Shown one piece after another: positions 38,419-46,480 of a stretch of 64,000 bases of DNA; position 1 is the stretch's first letter, and each line of letters opens with the position of its first letter. Position numbers and translations under genes: made by a program. The notes below the pieces were generated by a model. That model was not told the origin of the DNA and did no database searches. It was given only the letters and a program-made list of their open reading frames with translations. Source of the stretch: Ornithinimicrobium cryptoxanthini (lineage in GTDB: Bacteria > Actinomycetota > Actinomycetes > Actinomycetales > Dermatophilaceae); assembly GCF_023923205.1 (NCBI RefSeq), contig NZ_CP099490.1, positions 62,001 through 126,000 of the forward strand. The letters run 5' to 3'.

Positions 38419-38650
38419 GCACAGTTGTCTAGTTCGAGCGAAAGACGCGGGCGAGCTAAACGAGACTCGTGAGACGAGGCAGCGCGAGGAGCATGTCGTC
38501 GCAGTGAGACGCAGACCATGTCGCCACGTGACGTAAGTGCGGAACGTGTCGCCATGCATACGTATGCAGTGAAGCGAGGCGCTGACCGTGGTCCGCTGAT
38601 CTGATCCGTCGATTCCAGGCGTGGCTTCTCCGTGTCCGGAGAGGAATCGG
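38419..38650. other. Non-coding gap with palindromes
   Basis: This gap has no credible gene. It contains a perfect 14-base palindrome TGCATACGTATGCA (38555-38568), two diverged copies of a GTCGCCA-containing stretch (about 38520-38545 and 38548-38570), and the hairpin TCTCCG-TGTC-CGGAGA (38627-38642). The hairpin sits nine bases beyond the PPOX stop codon and probably terminates that gene. Confidence 0.5.
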
Positions 38651-39034
38651 TCAGTGGGACGAGGGGCCGTCCGGCATGATCGCGGTCAGGCCCCACGACG
38701 TCACGTCATCGAGGGTCAGGCGCAGGGTGGCGCTGTCGTCGTCGATTCTGGCGCGGCCACGGACCATGAACGCCCAGGGCGACCAGCCCGGGCCCGACGC
38801 GAGGCCGTCGATGACAACGGCGGCGCGCCCGGTGGCGCGGACGTGGGCGGCTCGCACCGTCCGGGGGACGTCCCGGCCGCCGAGGACAAGTTCCTGGGTG
38901 GCCGGGTCGTACGACCAGCCACCAGGAACGACGTGCGGCATACCATCGGCGTCGACGGTGGCGATCCGGGCCAAGGACCGGGGTGGGTCGAGCAGAAAGC
39001 GCCGCTCTGCCTCGCTCAGTTGCGACCTGGCCAC
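38651..39034 (-). CDS. Pyridoxamine 5'-phosphate oxidase family protein
   Basis: The 127-residue split-barrel protein has LARIATVDADGMPHVVPGGW, TGRAAVVIDGLASG and FMVRGRARI, the pattern of small PPOX/F420-binding proteins. It probably binds a flavin or deazaflavin cofactor and acts as a reductase; the substrate is unknown. It lies one base beyond the end of the upstream DUF6069 gene, so the two form an operon. Confidence 0.85.
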   Translation of the reverse strand: MARSQLSEAERRFLLDPPRSLARIATVDADGMPHVVPGGWSYDPATQELVLGGRDVPRTVRAAHVRATGRAAVVIDGLASGPGWSPWAFMVRGRARIDDDSATLRLTLDDVTSWGLTAIMPDGPSSH

Positions 39035-39035
39035 G

Positions 39036-39494
39036 TCACTGCGCCTTGCTGCTCGTGGCCCGGCGGACCGCGATGAACCAGGCGGCGCCAGCCGCGAGGT
39101 GCATGCAGGCCAACGCCACCTGCGTATCTGTCCCCGCGATCATGGTGAACGGTGCAGGCACGGTCACGACAGCGACCATCAGGCCGATCACCGCAAGGAC
39201 GCGCCAGGCACGAGTCCCCGACCGGCGCAGTCGCAGCAGCAGCAACGTGGCTAAGAGCATCGGCGCGATGGTCATCAGTGCGATCATCCCGACTCCGATG
39301 GCCATCGGGGGCTCAGTCTCGGCACGCCGGAGGAGCATGTCGGCCCCCAGCCCACGGGCCAGGACCAGGACGGTGATGTTGACGGTCAGCGCTGTCGCAA
39401 CGGACCACAGCCCTGTGCGCCATGCAAGGGCGGCCGAGAGAGAAGACCCGGCACCAGTAGCGGAGCGAGTCGGTGCAACTGGGTGAGCGAACAT
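39036..39494 (-). CDS. DUF6069-like membrane protein
   Basis: The 152-residue protein has four hydrophobic helices (VATALTVNITVLVLARGLG, IALMTIAPMLLATLLLL, VLAVIGLMVAVVTVP, LACMHLAAGAAWFIAV). This topology and the ending HLAAGAAWFIAVRR match DUF6069. Function unknown. It is transcribed away from the MarR gene at 39592, which is likely to control it, and is followed at once by the PPOX gene. Confidence 0.75.
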   Translation of the reverse strand: MFAHPVAPTRSATGAGSSLSAALAWRTGLWSVATALTVNITVLVLARGLGADMLLRRAETEPPMAIGVGMIALMTIAPMLLATLLLLRLRRSGTRAWRVLAVIGLMVAVVTVPAPFTMIAGTDTQVALACMHLAAGAAWFIAVRRATSSKAQ

Positions 39495-39555
39495 GGTGGT
39501 AGACCTCCATGGTTGAGGAAATCAAGGGATTTCAGAGTGACACCGACTGTTGAGG

Positions 39556-39585
39556 TTGTCAACAGATTGGGTGGTCAACTATTGT
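39556..39585 (+). promoter_or_regulatory. Promoter and possible operator of the MarR gene
   Basis: TTGTCA (39556-39561) and TATTGT (39580-39585) are separated by 18 bases, and the GTG start at 39592 falls where transcription should begin, so the mRNA is leaderless. Two GTCAAC half-sites (TTGTCAAC and TGGTCAAC, 16 bases apart) overlap this promoter and face the divergent DUF6069 gene. They are candidates for MarR autoregulation. Confidence 0.55.
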
Positions 39586-39591
39586 GGCGAG

Positions 39592-40017
39592 GTGTCCTCC
39601 GCGACCGAAGTCGACGTCTTGGCCGAGGCCCACGGCCTCAGTGCCCAGCTTCTGCGCGTGGCCGAGCGCGCTCGCAACGACTTCGCAGACGTCGTCGGCG
39701 AGCTGGGGCTGACACCACAGCAGGCCCGCGCCGTGCTCTGGCTGGATAACCCCAGCGCCATGCGAACTCTGGCCGAGCACCTGGCTTGCGACGCCTCCAA
39801 CGTCACCGGAATCGCAGACCGGCTGGAGGAGTCCGGGCTCGTCGAGCGGGTCCCTGGTCAGGACCGCCGCGTCAAGTTGCTCCGACTCACCACCAAAGGT
39901 GTGGCACTGCGCGCCGACCTCGCCGACCGCGTCGCCGCCGGCTCCACCGTCACCGCCAAGCTGACCAGCCAAGAACGCACCCAACTCGCAGCACTGCTCG
40001 ACAAGCTCCTCGCCTGA
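39592..40017 (+). CDS. MarR family transcriptional regulator
   Basis: The 141-residue winged-helix protein has LTPQQARAVLWLDNPSAMRTLAEHL, DASNVTGIADRLEESGLVER, the wing DRRVKLLRLTTKG, and a C-terminal dimerisation helix. It probably represses the divergent DUF6069/PPOX operon and itself. GTG 39592 is chosen from the promoter geometry; the TTG at 39550 lies upstream of the predicted transcription start. Confidence 0.85.
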   Translation: MSSATEVDVLAEAHGLSAQLLRVAERARNDFADVVGELGLTPQQARAVLWLDNPSAMRTLAEHLACDASNVTGIADRLEESGLVERVPGQDRRVKLLRLTTKGVALRADLADRVAAGSTVTAKLTSQERTQLAALLDKLLA

Positions 40018-40294
40018 CGAACCGCGCCACCCGCAGCCGGTGGTCTACCGGGCTGGGGGCGGCCTGGGGACGCTTCGTAGCCGTCCTCATGACCTGGACA
40101 CCTCGGGTCGACGAGGCTAACAATGCCGTGGCAGTGACCGAGAGGATCATCCACGTATCAAGCATTCGAGTGCTGTCACGACCAAGCTCGTCCTGCCGCC
40201 GTGGGCCCCCGCCCTGGGCGGAGGGACCACCGCTGCCTAACGGCTCCCTTGTCAACGCTCTGTCTCAAAGTCCGCAGCGGAGCGCGTCTCAGAA
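40018..40294. other. Non-coding gap, possible IS end
   Basis: No gene is seen. On the minus strand the right part has three spaced sequences of the form TTTGAGAC, TTCTGAGAC and TTTGAGAC within about 60 bases (around 40261-40325), and a palindrome CCCCTGCAGGGG at 40299-40310. Multiple internal terminal repeats of this kind are seen in IS21-family ends, but no transposase is present. Confidence 0.35.
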
Positions 40295-40471
40295 TCAGCC
40301 CCTGCAGGGGGCCACAGTCTCAAATCGGTCGCAGCTGACACAGTGGGCGGCATCAGTGTCAGCCGTCTGCGGGGGAGCAACCTCAGCGGGTGGCTTCTCG
40401 AACTTCCACCCGGTGTCACCGGCCTCGCCGTCGGCGTCCGGCACCTTCGTCAGCTCGGTGAAGAGCGGGTG
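40295..40471 (-). pseudogene. Fragment of a glutathione-peroxidase-like gene
   Basis: The minus-strand frame reads HPLFTELTKVPDADGEAGD and then TGWKFEKP (40391-40471), which closely follows the C-terminal region of bacterial glutathione peroxidases (usually GDVxWNFEKF). The catalytic N-terminal part is missing and the expected continuation after FEK is replaced by unrelated sequence up to the stop at 40295. The stop codon of the upstream WYL regulator lies inside this fragment in another frame, showing that a deletion joined the two. Confidence 0.5.
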
Positions 40472-41439
40472 CCGGTTCCGTCCCCCGACGCCCTCACCGC
40501 TCGCCCAACCCTTCCACTGATCTCCTCCAGCGCGGCGACCAGCTCCGGCGGATCAAGCACCTCGAACTCCTCCTCAAAAAGCAGCAGCCACGCCGCCAGT
40601 GACGGCCACGACCACGAGCCGACCTCGAGCTCGCAAGAAGTGTCGTCGCGCGAGATGACCGTGCCCTGCTCCGGGCGGACCCACCGTGAGACGTCTCCCG
40701 CCGGTGCATGCAGGACGACCCGCCCAAGCACCGGCCACGTCGACTCGCCCGGCGGGCGGACCAGGTCGGCGACCATCTCGTCCGTCAGCTCTCGAGGACT
40801 GAAGCGGGGGCCGACCGGCGTCCGTGGCCGCACCCGGTCGACGCGGAACGTGCGCCAGTCGGCGCGGTCGAGGTCCCAGGCCACGGCATACCACCGACCG
40901 CGGCGGCTCACCAGCCGGTGCGGCTCGACCCGGCGCAGGGAGCCCGCGCCCTCCTTGTCGACGTAGTCGAAGCGCAGCACCTGGTGGTCCCGGTTGCAGG
41001 CACCGAACTGGAGCAGCACCTCGGGGTCGACCGCGGTGGCGGGGGAGGAGGTGGGCGGCACGGCGAGCACTTGCAGCGCGTCGACCCGGTGCCGCAGCCG
41101 CGAGGGCATGACCTGGCGGATCGTCGCGAGCGCGCGGACCGCGGCCTCCTGGACACCGGTCACGCCCAGCGTCGCCGTCTGCAGCGCCACGGCGACGGCG
41201 ACCGCCTGCTCGTCGTCGAAGAGCAGCGGCGGCAGGTCGCTGCCGGGCGCCAGCCGGTAGCCACCAGCCGGCCCCTTGGTCGTCTGCACCGGGTAGCCCA
41301 GCTCCCGCAGCCGGTCCACGTCGCGCCGGACCGTGCGCCTGCTCACGCCCAGCCGGTCCGCGAGCGACTCGCCCGGCCAGTCACGTCGGGCCTGGAGCAG
41401 CGACAGCAGCGAGAGCAGCCGTCCAGAGGGAGTCGTCAT
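40450..41439 (-). CDS. WYL-domain transcriptional regulator (YafY-like)
   Basis: The 329-residue protein has an N-terminal HTH (RLLSLLSLLQARRDW...SLADRLGVSRRTVRRDVDRL), GGYRLAPGSDLPPLLF and a WYL region (VLRFDYV, EPHRLVSRRGRWYAVAWD). WYL regulators respond to ligands or nucleic acids. It is divergent from the ABC exporter operon starting at 41526 and is its likely regulator. The last ten residues (GTGTRSSPS) are encoded by the gpx-like remnant, so the native C-terminus was probably altered. Confidence 0.88.
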   Translation of the reverse strand: MTTPSGRLLSLLSLLQARRDWPGESLADRLGVSRRTVRRDVDRLRELGYPVQTTKGPAGGYRLAPGSDLPPLLFDDEQAVAVAVALQTATLGVTGVQEAAVRALATIRQVMPSRLRHRVDALQVLAVPPTSSPATAVDPEVLLQFGACNRDHQVLRFDYVDKEGAGSLRRVEPHRLVSRRGRWYAVAWDLDRADWRTFRVDRVRPRTPVGPRFSPRELTDEMVADLVRPPGESTWPVLGRVVLHAPAGDVSRWVRPEQGTVISRDDTSCELEVGSWSWPSLAAWLLLFEEEFEVLDPPELVAALEEISGRVGRAVRASGDGTGTRSSPS

Positions 41440-41525
41440 ACCCCGAGTATGCCGTGCAGAAGCGGCCAGGATCTGACCTCTACTCCTCCTAGCGTGGCTT
41501 AAGCACGACCAACCGAGAGGAGACG

Positions 41526-42527
41526 ATGAGCATGATCGAGACCAGAGGCCTGACGAAGGACTTCGCCGGGCGCAAGGAGACGGTGCACGCGGTGCGCGGC
41601 ATCGACCTGCACGTGGAGCGTGGCGAGACCGTCGCCGTCCTGGGGCCGAACGGCGCCGGCAAGACGACGACGATGCGGATGCTGACCACCCTGACAGCGC
41701 CGACCGCGGGCACCGCCCGGGTGGCGGGGTATGACGTGGTGCGGGCCCCCGCGCAGGTGCGGCAGCGCCTGGGATACGTCGGGCAGGGCAACGGCGCCGG
41801 CCACGGCCAGCGCGCGCTCGACGAGCTGGCCATGCAGGGCCTCACCTTCGGGATGAGCCGACGGACCGCCCGGGTGAGGGCGCAGGAGCTGATGGCTGGG
41901 CTGGACCTGGCAGGCAAGGAGCGCGCCAAGGTCTCCGAGCTGTCCGGCGGCCAGCGTCGTCGCCTCGACGTGGCCATGGGGCTGATGCACGCGCCGGAGC
42001 TGCTCGTCCTGGACGAGCCCTCCACGGGTCTGGACCCGCACAACCGGGCCAACCTGTGGGAGCACATCGCGGCACTGCGCGACGAGCACGACATCACGCT
42101 GCCGCTCACCACCCACTACCTCGACGAGGCGGACACGATGGCCAAGCGCGTGGTGATCGTCGACCACGGCAGGGTCATCGCCGACGACGCCCCCGAGGTG
42201 CTCAAGAGCAGGCACGCCGGCGACCGGCTCACGGTCACCACGGCGAGCGCGGAGCAGACCGCCCGCCTGGCCGCCCGGCTGGAGTCGTGGGAGGCGACGA
42301 GCGAGGTCCGGCTCGCCGGCGCAACGCTCACCGCGGACATCGCGGCCGGGTCCACCCGGGTGAGCGAGCTGGTCCGCACGGCCGACGCCGACGGCATACC
42401 GATCACCGACCTGCAGATGAGGCGCCCGACGCTCGACGACGTCTTCCTCAACCTGACCGGCCGCAGCCTGCGCGAGGCCGCCGCCCCGACCGACCTGACC
42501 GACCCGACCGAGGAGAGCGCAGCATGA
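41526..42527 (+). CDS. ABC exporter ATP-binding protein (DrrA-like)
   Basis: The 333-residue ATPase has Walker A GPNGAGKTTT, the signature LSGGQRRRLDVAMGL, Walker B LLVLDEPSTGLDP and the His-switch TTHYLDEAD. The C-terminal extension (VSELVRTADADGIPITDLQMRRPTLDDVFLNLTG) is typical of DrrA/antibiotic-resistance exporters. GAGAGGAG precedes the ATG. Its stop overlaps the permease start (ATGA), so the two are coupled. Likely substrate: a drug or lipid; not determined. Confidence 0.92.
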   Translation: MSMIETRGLTKDFAGRKETVHAVRGIDLHVERGETVAVLGPNGAGKTTTMRMLTTLTAPTAGTARVAGYDVVRAPAQVRQRLGYVGQGNGAGHGQRALDELAMQGLTFGMSRRTARVRAQELMAGLDLAGKERAKVSELSGGQRRRLDVAMGLMHAPELLVLDEPSTGLDPHNRANLWEHIAALRDEHDITLPLTTHYLDEADTMAKRVVIVDHGRVIADDAPEVLKSRHAGDRLTVTTASAEQTARLAARLESWEATSEVRLAGATLTADIAAGSTRVSELVRTADADGIPITDLQMRRPTLDDVFLNLTGRSLREAAAPTDLTDPTEESAA

Positions 42528-43345
42528 GCACCACGACCCTGACCCAGGTGGGCACGCCCGTCGAGATGCCCTCGGCACCTCCCCGCCGCAGCGTGGTGGG
42601 GGACACGCTCATCGTGCTGACCCGCGAGCTGCGGCCCACGCTGCACGACCCGTTCTCGGTGGTCTTCTCGCTGATCCAGCCGATCTTCTTCCTGGCGCTC
42701 TTCGGTCCGCTGCTGGCCGGCAACCTCGGCGGGGGCCTATCCGACGGCGAGGTCTGGCAGTGGTTCGTCCCGGCGATCCTGGTGATGATCTCGCTCTTCG
42801 GCTCGACCACGGTGGGCTCCAACCTGCTCTTCGAGATGCAGACCGGTGCGCACGAGCGGATGCTCGTCACGCCGCTGGCGCGCTCCTCGCTGCTCGTCGG
42901 GCGGGCCCTGAAGGAGATCGTCACCCTCGTGGCGCAGGCCGTGGTCATCGTGCTGGTGATGCTGCCATTCGGCTTCCGGCTGCACCCCGGCGGTGCCCTG
43001 CTGGGGCTGGTCCTGCTGGCCATCCTCGGCGTTGGGATCAGCGCGGTGAGCTATGCGCTGGCCCTCGCGGTGCGCAACCAAGACTGGATGTTCTGGGTGG
43101 TGCAGCAGACCGTGCTCTTCCCACTGATGATCCTCTCGGGGATGCTGCTGCCGCTCGACGGCGGGCCGGGGTGGATGCGGGCCCTGGCCCGGGCCAACCC
43201 TCTGTCGTATGTCGTGGAGGCCGAGCGGGCGCTCTTCGCCGGGGACCTGACGGCGGCGCCGGTGCTGTGGGGGTTCGTGGCGGCGGCGCTCACCGCGGCC
43301 GTCGGGCTTGCGGTCGGGATCCGGTCGATGAGGCGCGGCGACTGA
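42524..43345 (+). CDS. ABC-2 type permease (DrrB-like)
   Basis: The 273-residue permease has six membrane helices. Motifs include SVVFSLIQPIFFLALFGPLL, STTVGSNLLFEMQTGAHERML (the conserved cytoplasmic E-R region) and LPLDGGPGWMRALARANPLSYVVEA. It forms the transmembrane half of the exporter with the DrrA-like ATPase. ATG 42524 overlaps the ATPase stop. Confidence 0.92.
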   Translation: MSTTTLTQVGTPVEMPSAPPRRSVVGDTLIVLTRELRPTLHDPFSVVFSLIQPIFFLALFGPLLAGNLGGGLSDGEVWQWFVPAILVMISLFGSTTVGSNLLFEMQTGAHERMLVTPLARSSLLVGRALKEIVTLVAQAVVIVLVMLPFGFRLHPGGALLGLVLLAILGVGISAVSYALALAVRNQDWMFWVVQQTVLFPLMILSGMLLPLDGGPGWMRALARANPLSYVVEAERALFAGDLTAAPVLWGFVAAALTAAVGLAVGIRSMRRGD

Positions 43346-43393
43346 GTTCATCCGGCCTTGTTCTGCGAGTCACGACCGGCGGGCTTCGTAAAG

Positions 43394-43412
43394 TAGTACG
43401 TATACCGTACTA
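43394..43412 (+). promoter_or_regulatory. Inverted-repeat operator before the MarR gene
   Basis: TAGTACG-TATAC-CGTACTA is a perfect 7-5-7 inverted repeat 38 bases upstream of the MarR ATG at 43451. Its size suits a MarR dimer, and its AT-rich core overlaps -10-like sequences, so it is a likely autoregulatory operator. Confidence 0.65.
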
Positions 43413-43450
43413 TTGGACGGGAACCATCCCGCTGGCAGAAGGGACTCAAG

Positions 43451-43906
43451 ATGGGTGCGGTGAGCGCGACCACAGGGCTAGACGTCACGGCTGGGTTGAT
43501 CCGCAGCGCGGCGCTGATCCATGACGTTCATGCGGCCGTCAGTGGCGAGCACGGACTCACCCCCCAGCAGGCGCAGCTGATGTGTGTGGTGGGCGACCAG
43601 CCCTCGAGCATGGTGCAGCTCGGCGCGCTGCTGCGGATCGGCAAGTCCAGCATGACCGGCCTGATCGACCGGGCCCAACGCGCGGGGCTCGTCCAGCGGG
43701 TGCCTGCGCCGGACGACGGTCGCTCGTTCCTGATCGAACCGACACCGCTCGGCCGCCGCACGAACGAGGGGTTCCGCCGTGCCGTGGGGCAGCGACTCGA
43801 TGAGGTCCTGGCGACCCTGACGACGCAGGAGCGGGACACCCTCGCCGCGGTCCTGTCGAAAATCGTCCTGAACAATCAGGCCCCTGAGACGTGGCCAGAA
43901 CAGTGA
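43451..43906 (+). CDS. MarR family transcriptional regulator
   Basis: The 151-residue winged-helix protein has GLTPQQAQLMCVVGDQPSSM, IGKSSMTGLIDRAQRAGLVQR and a DDGRSFLIEPTPLG wing. It is followed by the luciferase-domain gene after 14 bases, with an inverted-repeat site upstream, so it probably autoregulates and controls that gene. The ATG follows AGAAGGGA. Confidence 0.88.
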   Translation: MGAVSATTGLDVTAGLIRSAALIHDVHAAVSGEHGLTPQQAQLMCVVGDQPSSMVQLGALLRIGKSSMTGLIDRAQRAGLVQRVPAPDDGRSFLIEPTPLGRRTNEGFRRAVGQRLDEVLATLTTQERDTLAAVLSKIVLNNQAPETWPEQ

Positions 43907-43920
43907 GTGAGGAAAAGACC

Positions 43921-44430
43921 ATGACAACACCTGACCAGACGGCGCTGCCGGTCCGGCCTGGATCGCCTCCGGCGACCACCCCGACCAACCCGCACACCCA
44001 GCTCGGCCAGATCGCCCCGGTCCACCTGCAGGACCGGCTGCGCGACCACGCCCTGTCATTGCCTGGGGTCCGGCGCGGGATCAGCCGCGTCTCGGTCCCG
44101 GGCGCCGTGGCCTTCTACCTCGACGAGCCCCTGAACCCCCCGACGATGCCCGACCTCTTCGGGGGCGAGTGGGGACACATCCACCCGCCCTCCGACGGCA
44201 GCCTGCACCTGAACGTGCCGACGGAGCTGGCCGAGCGGCTGATCCAGGCCGGCTGGGCGGAGTACCACTCCCTTGTCGGACGTGGCCACATCCCGCCGCT
44301 GGTCGTGATGCTCTACGGGCCACGCGACGAGGCCGAACTCACCGTCTGCGCCTCCGCCGTCGAGGAGGCCTACCTGGCCAACGGCGGAGCGCGCCACGAC
44401 CCGACTGGGCGCGCCCTGGGCTTCTCCTGA
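43921..44430 (+). CDS. Luciferase-domain (DUF5519-like) protein
   Basis: The 169-residue product has the small alpha/beta domain named after a Latia-type luciferase motif. The segment around GEWGHIHPPSDGSLHLNVP, with its HIHP and LH histidines, and GWAEYHSLVGRGHIPPLVVMLYGP are typical. These proteins are not shown to emit light; the function is unknown. The ATG at 43921 is preceded by GAGGAAA. It is in an operon with the MarR gene. Confidence 0.75.
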   Translation: MTTPDQTALPVRPGSPPATTPTNPHTQLGQIAPVHLQDRLRDHALSLPGVRRGISRVSVPGAVAFYLDEPLNPPTMPDLFGGEWGHIHPPSDGSLHLNVPTELAERLIQAGWAEYHSLVGRGHIPPLVVMLYGPRDEAELTVCASAVEEAYLANGGARHDPTGRALGFS

Positions 44431-44600
44431 CAACCTCCTAGGGGTGGCGTAGCAGGCCCGCCCCGATCACGTGCATAATGCCGCGCCGCGGACTGCTGGT
44501 GCAAACGTCCTGGCCCGAATCCGTTCCGGTAGGTCTACCCGCGGGGACACCGCAGCTCCCCGCAGAACCACCCCGACCCTGACTTGCCCTAACCGCGGAG

Positions 44601-44972
44601 TCAGTGTTTCTTGCCCACTTCCCCGAGGTGGGTGTGGGTGAAGCGGTCTGTGAACTTGAGCCCGTATCCGAGTAGACGATCGACGGCGATGTGGAAGGCC
44701 CACGTCAGGGCGACGAATATCGGCCACCGAGCGTCGCCCGCCGCCAGCCAGGTGAGAGCGAGGAGCGCGGCTGGGCCAAGATAGCTGTGGCCGACGTTGT
44801 AACTGATCGCGCCGACCCTTGGTGAGGCAAGGTAGCCAACCATCGATACATCCCACAGCAGGAAGACCGCGATGAGCCACCACCAAGCGAAGTCCAACCG
44901 AACGAAGGCGACGACAACAAGCACCGCGATGGCGGCGCTCTCGATCCGCTGGAACCACACTGGCAGGGCCAT
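44601..44972 (-). CDS. DUF4260 membrane protein
   Basis: The 123-residue product has helices IAVLVVVAFVRL, WWLIAVFLLWDVSMVGYLA and YLGPAALLALTWLA, then WPIFVALTWAFHIAVDRLLGYGLKF. The central DVSMVGYLASPRVGAISYN region and the HIAVDRLLGYGLK ending are characteristic of DUF4260. Function unknown. ATG 44972 follows AGGTGG; a GTG at 44987 would add five residues. The region 44431-44600 upstream of its 3' end has no recognisable feature. Confidence 0.8.
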   Translation of the reverse strand: MALPVWFQRIESAAIAVLVVVAFVRLDFAWWWLIAVFLLWDVSMVGYLASPRVGAISYNVGHSYLGPAALLALTWLAAGDARWPIFVALTWAFHIAVDRLLGYGLKFTDRFTHTHLGEVGKKH

Positions 44973-45067
44973 GCGCTCAGTATCCACCTGTCGGGTCCGC
45001 GAGATCCCCCTCCTGCCGCTGGTCGGCGGCCATCCTCGGGCGTCCGAAGATCGCCGGGGATGGCAGC

Positions 45068-45820
45068 ATGTGCGACGTGCATGTCACCCTGCAGTTTCAT
45101 CCCGACTGGCCTTTCGGTGACGGGTTGGTCATCGAGGCGATCGCCCGCGACGGGCGCTACCGCAGTCAGTTCGAGACGGGCACATCCAATGGTGGCCTCA
45201 CGGCCTACGAGGGTGGGGACCGCTGGCTCTGGGAGAACCGCCTCTTCGACGGGCGCTACGACGGTGCCGTCCACAGCCAGCGTCCGGTGTACGGGGGCTT
45301 GAACTTCGACCATGACCCCTACGGTGGCTCCGTCCGGTTCGGATCAACGCATCTCCGGCTTCGCGAGGAGGTCATGGATCGATGCACGTTCTGTTTTCCA
45401 GACTCCGTCTTCGAGCCCGCAGCGGTCTGCGGGCCGGGCGAAGTTGAAGAACTGATCCGACTGTCATGCTCGAGTGACCTGGATCCGCTGGATCGGTATG
45501 TCGAGGCGCATGTCCACGGTCAGGTGTCCATCGCACGCGATGTCGAGGCTGTCGTGCTCGATCCCTGCTATCGGGGCACAGACGTCGAAGGAGCAGCGGC
45601 CGCATTGGGCTGCCGGGTGGAGTGGCACCCCGGCTTCACTACGTCCACTGCATCACTGGACGCGACCTATCGGGGTGTCGAATACGTGAAGCTGGCCCAG
45701 GCGATGGGAACGGTGCTCACTCCCGACGTGATTGGGCGGGCCGCGCGTTCAGGACACCACGACGGCCAAGCCCTGAAGAGGGTCTGGCACTATCTAGCCC
45801 GCTTTGGTCAGCGGGCCTAG
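45068..45820 (+). CDS. DUF3626 domain protein
   Basis: The 250-residue product matches DUF3626: VHVTLQFHPDW, GRYRSQFETGTSNGGLTAYEGG, DRWLWENRLFDG, YGGLNFDHDPYGGSVRFGS, and CTFCFPDSVF. Relatives are usually longer at the N-terminus by a helical segment, so this copy may be shortened or use an unseen start. The biochemical role is unknown; the family shows similarity to ADP-ribosylating or NAD-using folds only by general motif, so no function is assigned. Confidence 0.75.
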   Translation: MCDVHVTLQFHPDWPFGDGLVIEAIARDGRYRSQFETGTSNGGLTAYEGGDRWLWENRLFDGRYDGAVHSQRPVYGGLNFDHDPYGGSVRFGSTHLRLREEVMDRCTFCFPDSVFEPAAVCGPGEVEELIRLSCSSDLDPLDRYVEAHVHGQVSIARDVEAVVLDPCYRGTDVEGAAAALGCRVEWHPGFTTSTASLDATYRGVEYVKLAQAMGTVLTPDVIGRAARSGHHDGQALKRVWHYLARFGQRA

Positions 45821-45833
45821 CCGTTAGTTCGAG

Positions 45834-46193
45834 CTAGTGCCACTGAGCCAAGTGGCGAGCTGCCACATGGTGGTCGGCCGTGCCGCCGGCGACGGCGATG
45901 ACCAGGTCGTACGCGTCGTCGTCCGGTGCATGAAGATCGATGTCGTTGAGTCCGTAGAACACGACTACCGCGAGCCAGCCCAGGGGGTTGTTGCCATCCA
46001 CGAGCGGGTGGTTGACGACGATCGACTCCAGCAGCGCGCTAGCCTTCGCGTCGATGTCCGGGTAGGCGTCACGTGCGAAGACGCTGGCGCTGGGGCGGTG
46101 GGCCGCGGAGTCCAGCAGGCCAAGGTCCTGGATCGGACCTACGCCCAGGTCCGCTGCCACGGCAAGCAGATCCTCGGTGGTCAGGTACTCCAA
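45834..46193 (-). CDS. Doc-like (Fic family) toxin with altered motif
   Basis: The 119-residue protein is the size of Doc toxins, and the Fic motif region reads VNHPLVDGNNPLGWLAVVVFYGLN. In active Doc/Fic proteins the motif is HxFx(D/E)GNK or GNKR; here the Lys and following Arg positions are Asn and Pro. The start appears to be TTG 46193, three bases after the antitoxin stop, so the genes are coupled. The toxin would phosphorylate EF-Tu (Doc) or AMPylate a target, but the changed motif may reduce activity. Confidence 0.75.
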   Translation of the reverse strand: MEYLTTEDLLAVAADLGVGPIQDLGLLDSAAHRPSASVFARDAYPDIDAKASALLESIVVNHPLVDGNNPLGWLAVVVFYGLNDIDLHAPDDDAYDLVIAVAGGTADHHVAARHLAQWH

Positions 46194-46196
46194 CGG

Positions 46197-46400
46197 TCAG
46201 CGTCCGAGACGCTCGAGCAGGTCGGCGTACCGCTCTCGCCCACGTGTGGACAGCTCGCGCACACGCTCCTCGTGCCCGCGCCGGGCGGCCGCCTCCCGGA
46301 TCGCCCGCACCGTCGCCTCCTGCTTGCTCACACCCTCAGCCTCGGCCAAAGCCGCCAAGGCACGATCGTCCTCGGGAGAAAGTCGCAAAGTCATCGCCAT
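46197..46400 (-). CDS. Ribbon-helix-helix antitoxin
   Basis: The 67-residue protein begins MTLRLSPEDDRALAALAEAEGVS, a CopG/RHH beta strand and helices, and ends in a charged tail (RGRERYADLLERLGR) likely to neutralise the toxin. It lies directly before the Doc-like gene. Starts at 46400 and 46394 (ATGGCGATG) are both possible. Typical Doc partners are Phd; RHH partners are common in actinobacteria. Confidence 0.8.
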   Translation of the reverse strand: MAMTLRLSPEDDRALAALAEAEGVSKQEATVRAIREAAARRGHEERVRELSTRGRERYADLLERLGR

Positions 46401-46405
46401 CCAGT

Positions 46406-46425
46406 TCTGGTATCACTCTGGTATC
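46406..46425 (-). promoter_or_regulatory. Direct-repeat operator of the toxin-antitoxin pair
   Basis: TCTGGTATC occurs twice (46406-46414 and 46417-46425), exactly 11 bases apart, immediately before the antitoxin start. One helical turn spacing suits cooperative binding of an RHH antitoxin, so this is probably the autoregulatory operator. Confidence 0.6.
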
Positions 46426-46480
46426 TCACGCTCGGGCCGGTTCTCCCCCGCTGCCCTCCAGCCCTAGTACCGTGCCAGGA

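Noticed and set aside
45068..45820. Assigning an ADP-ribosyltransferase activity to the DUF3626 protein
   Set aside because: No catalytic triad could be identified by eye, so the function is left open.
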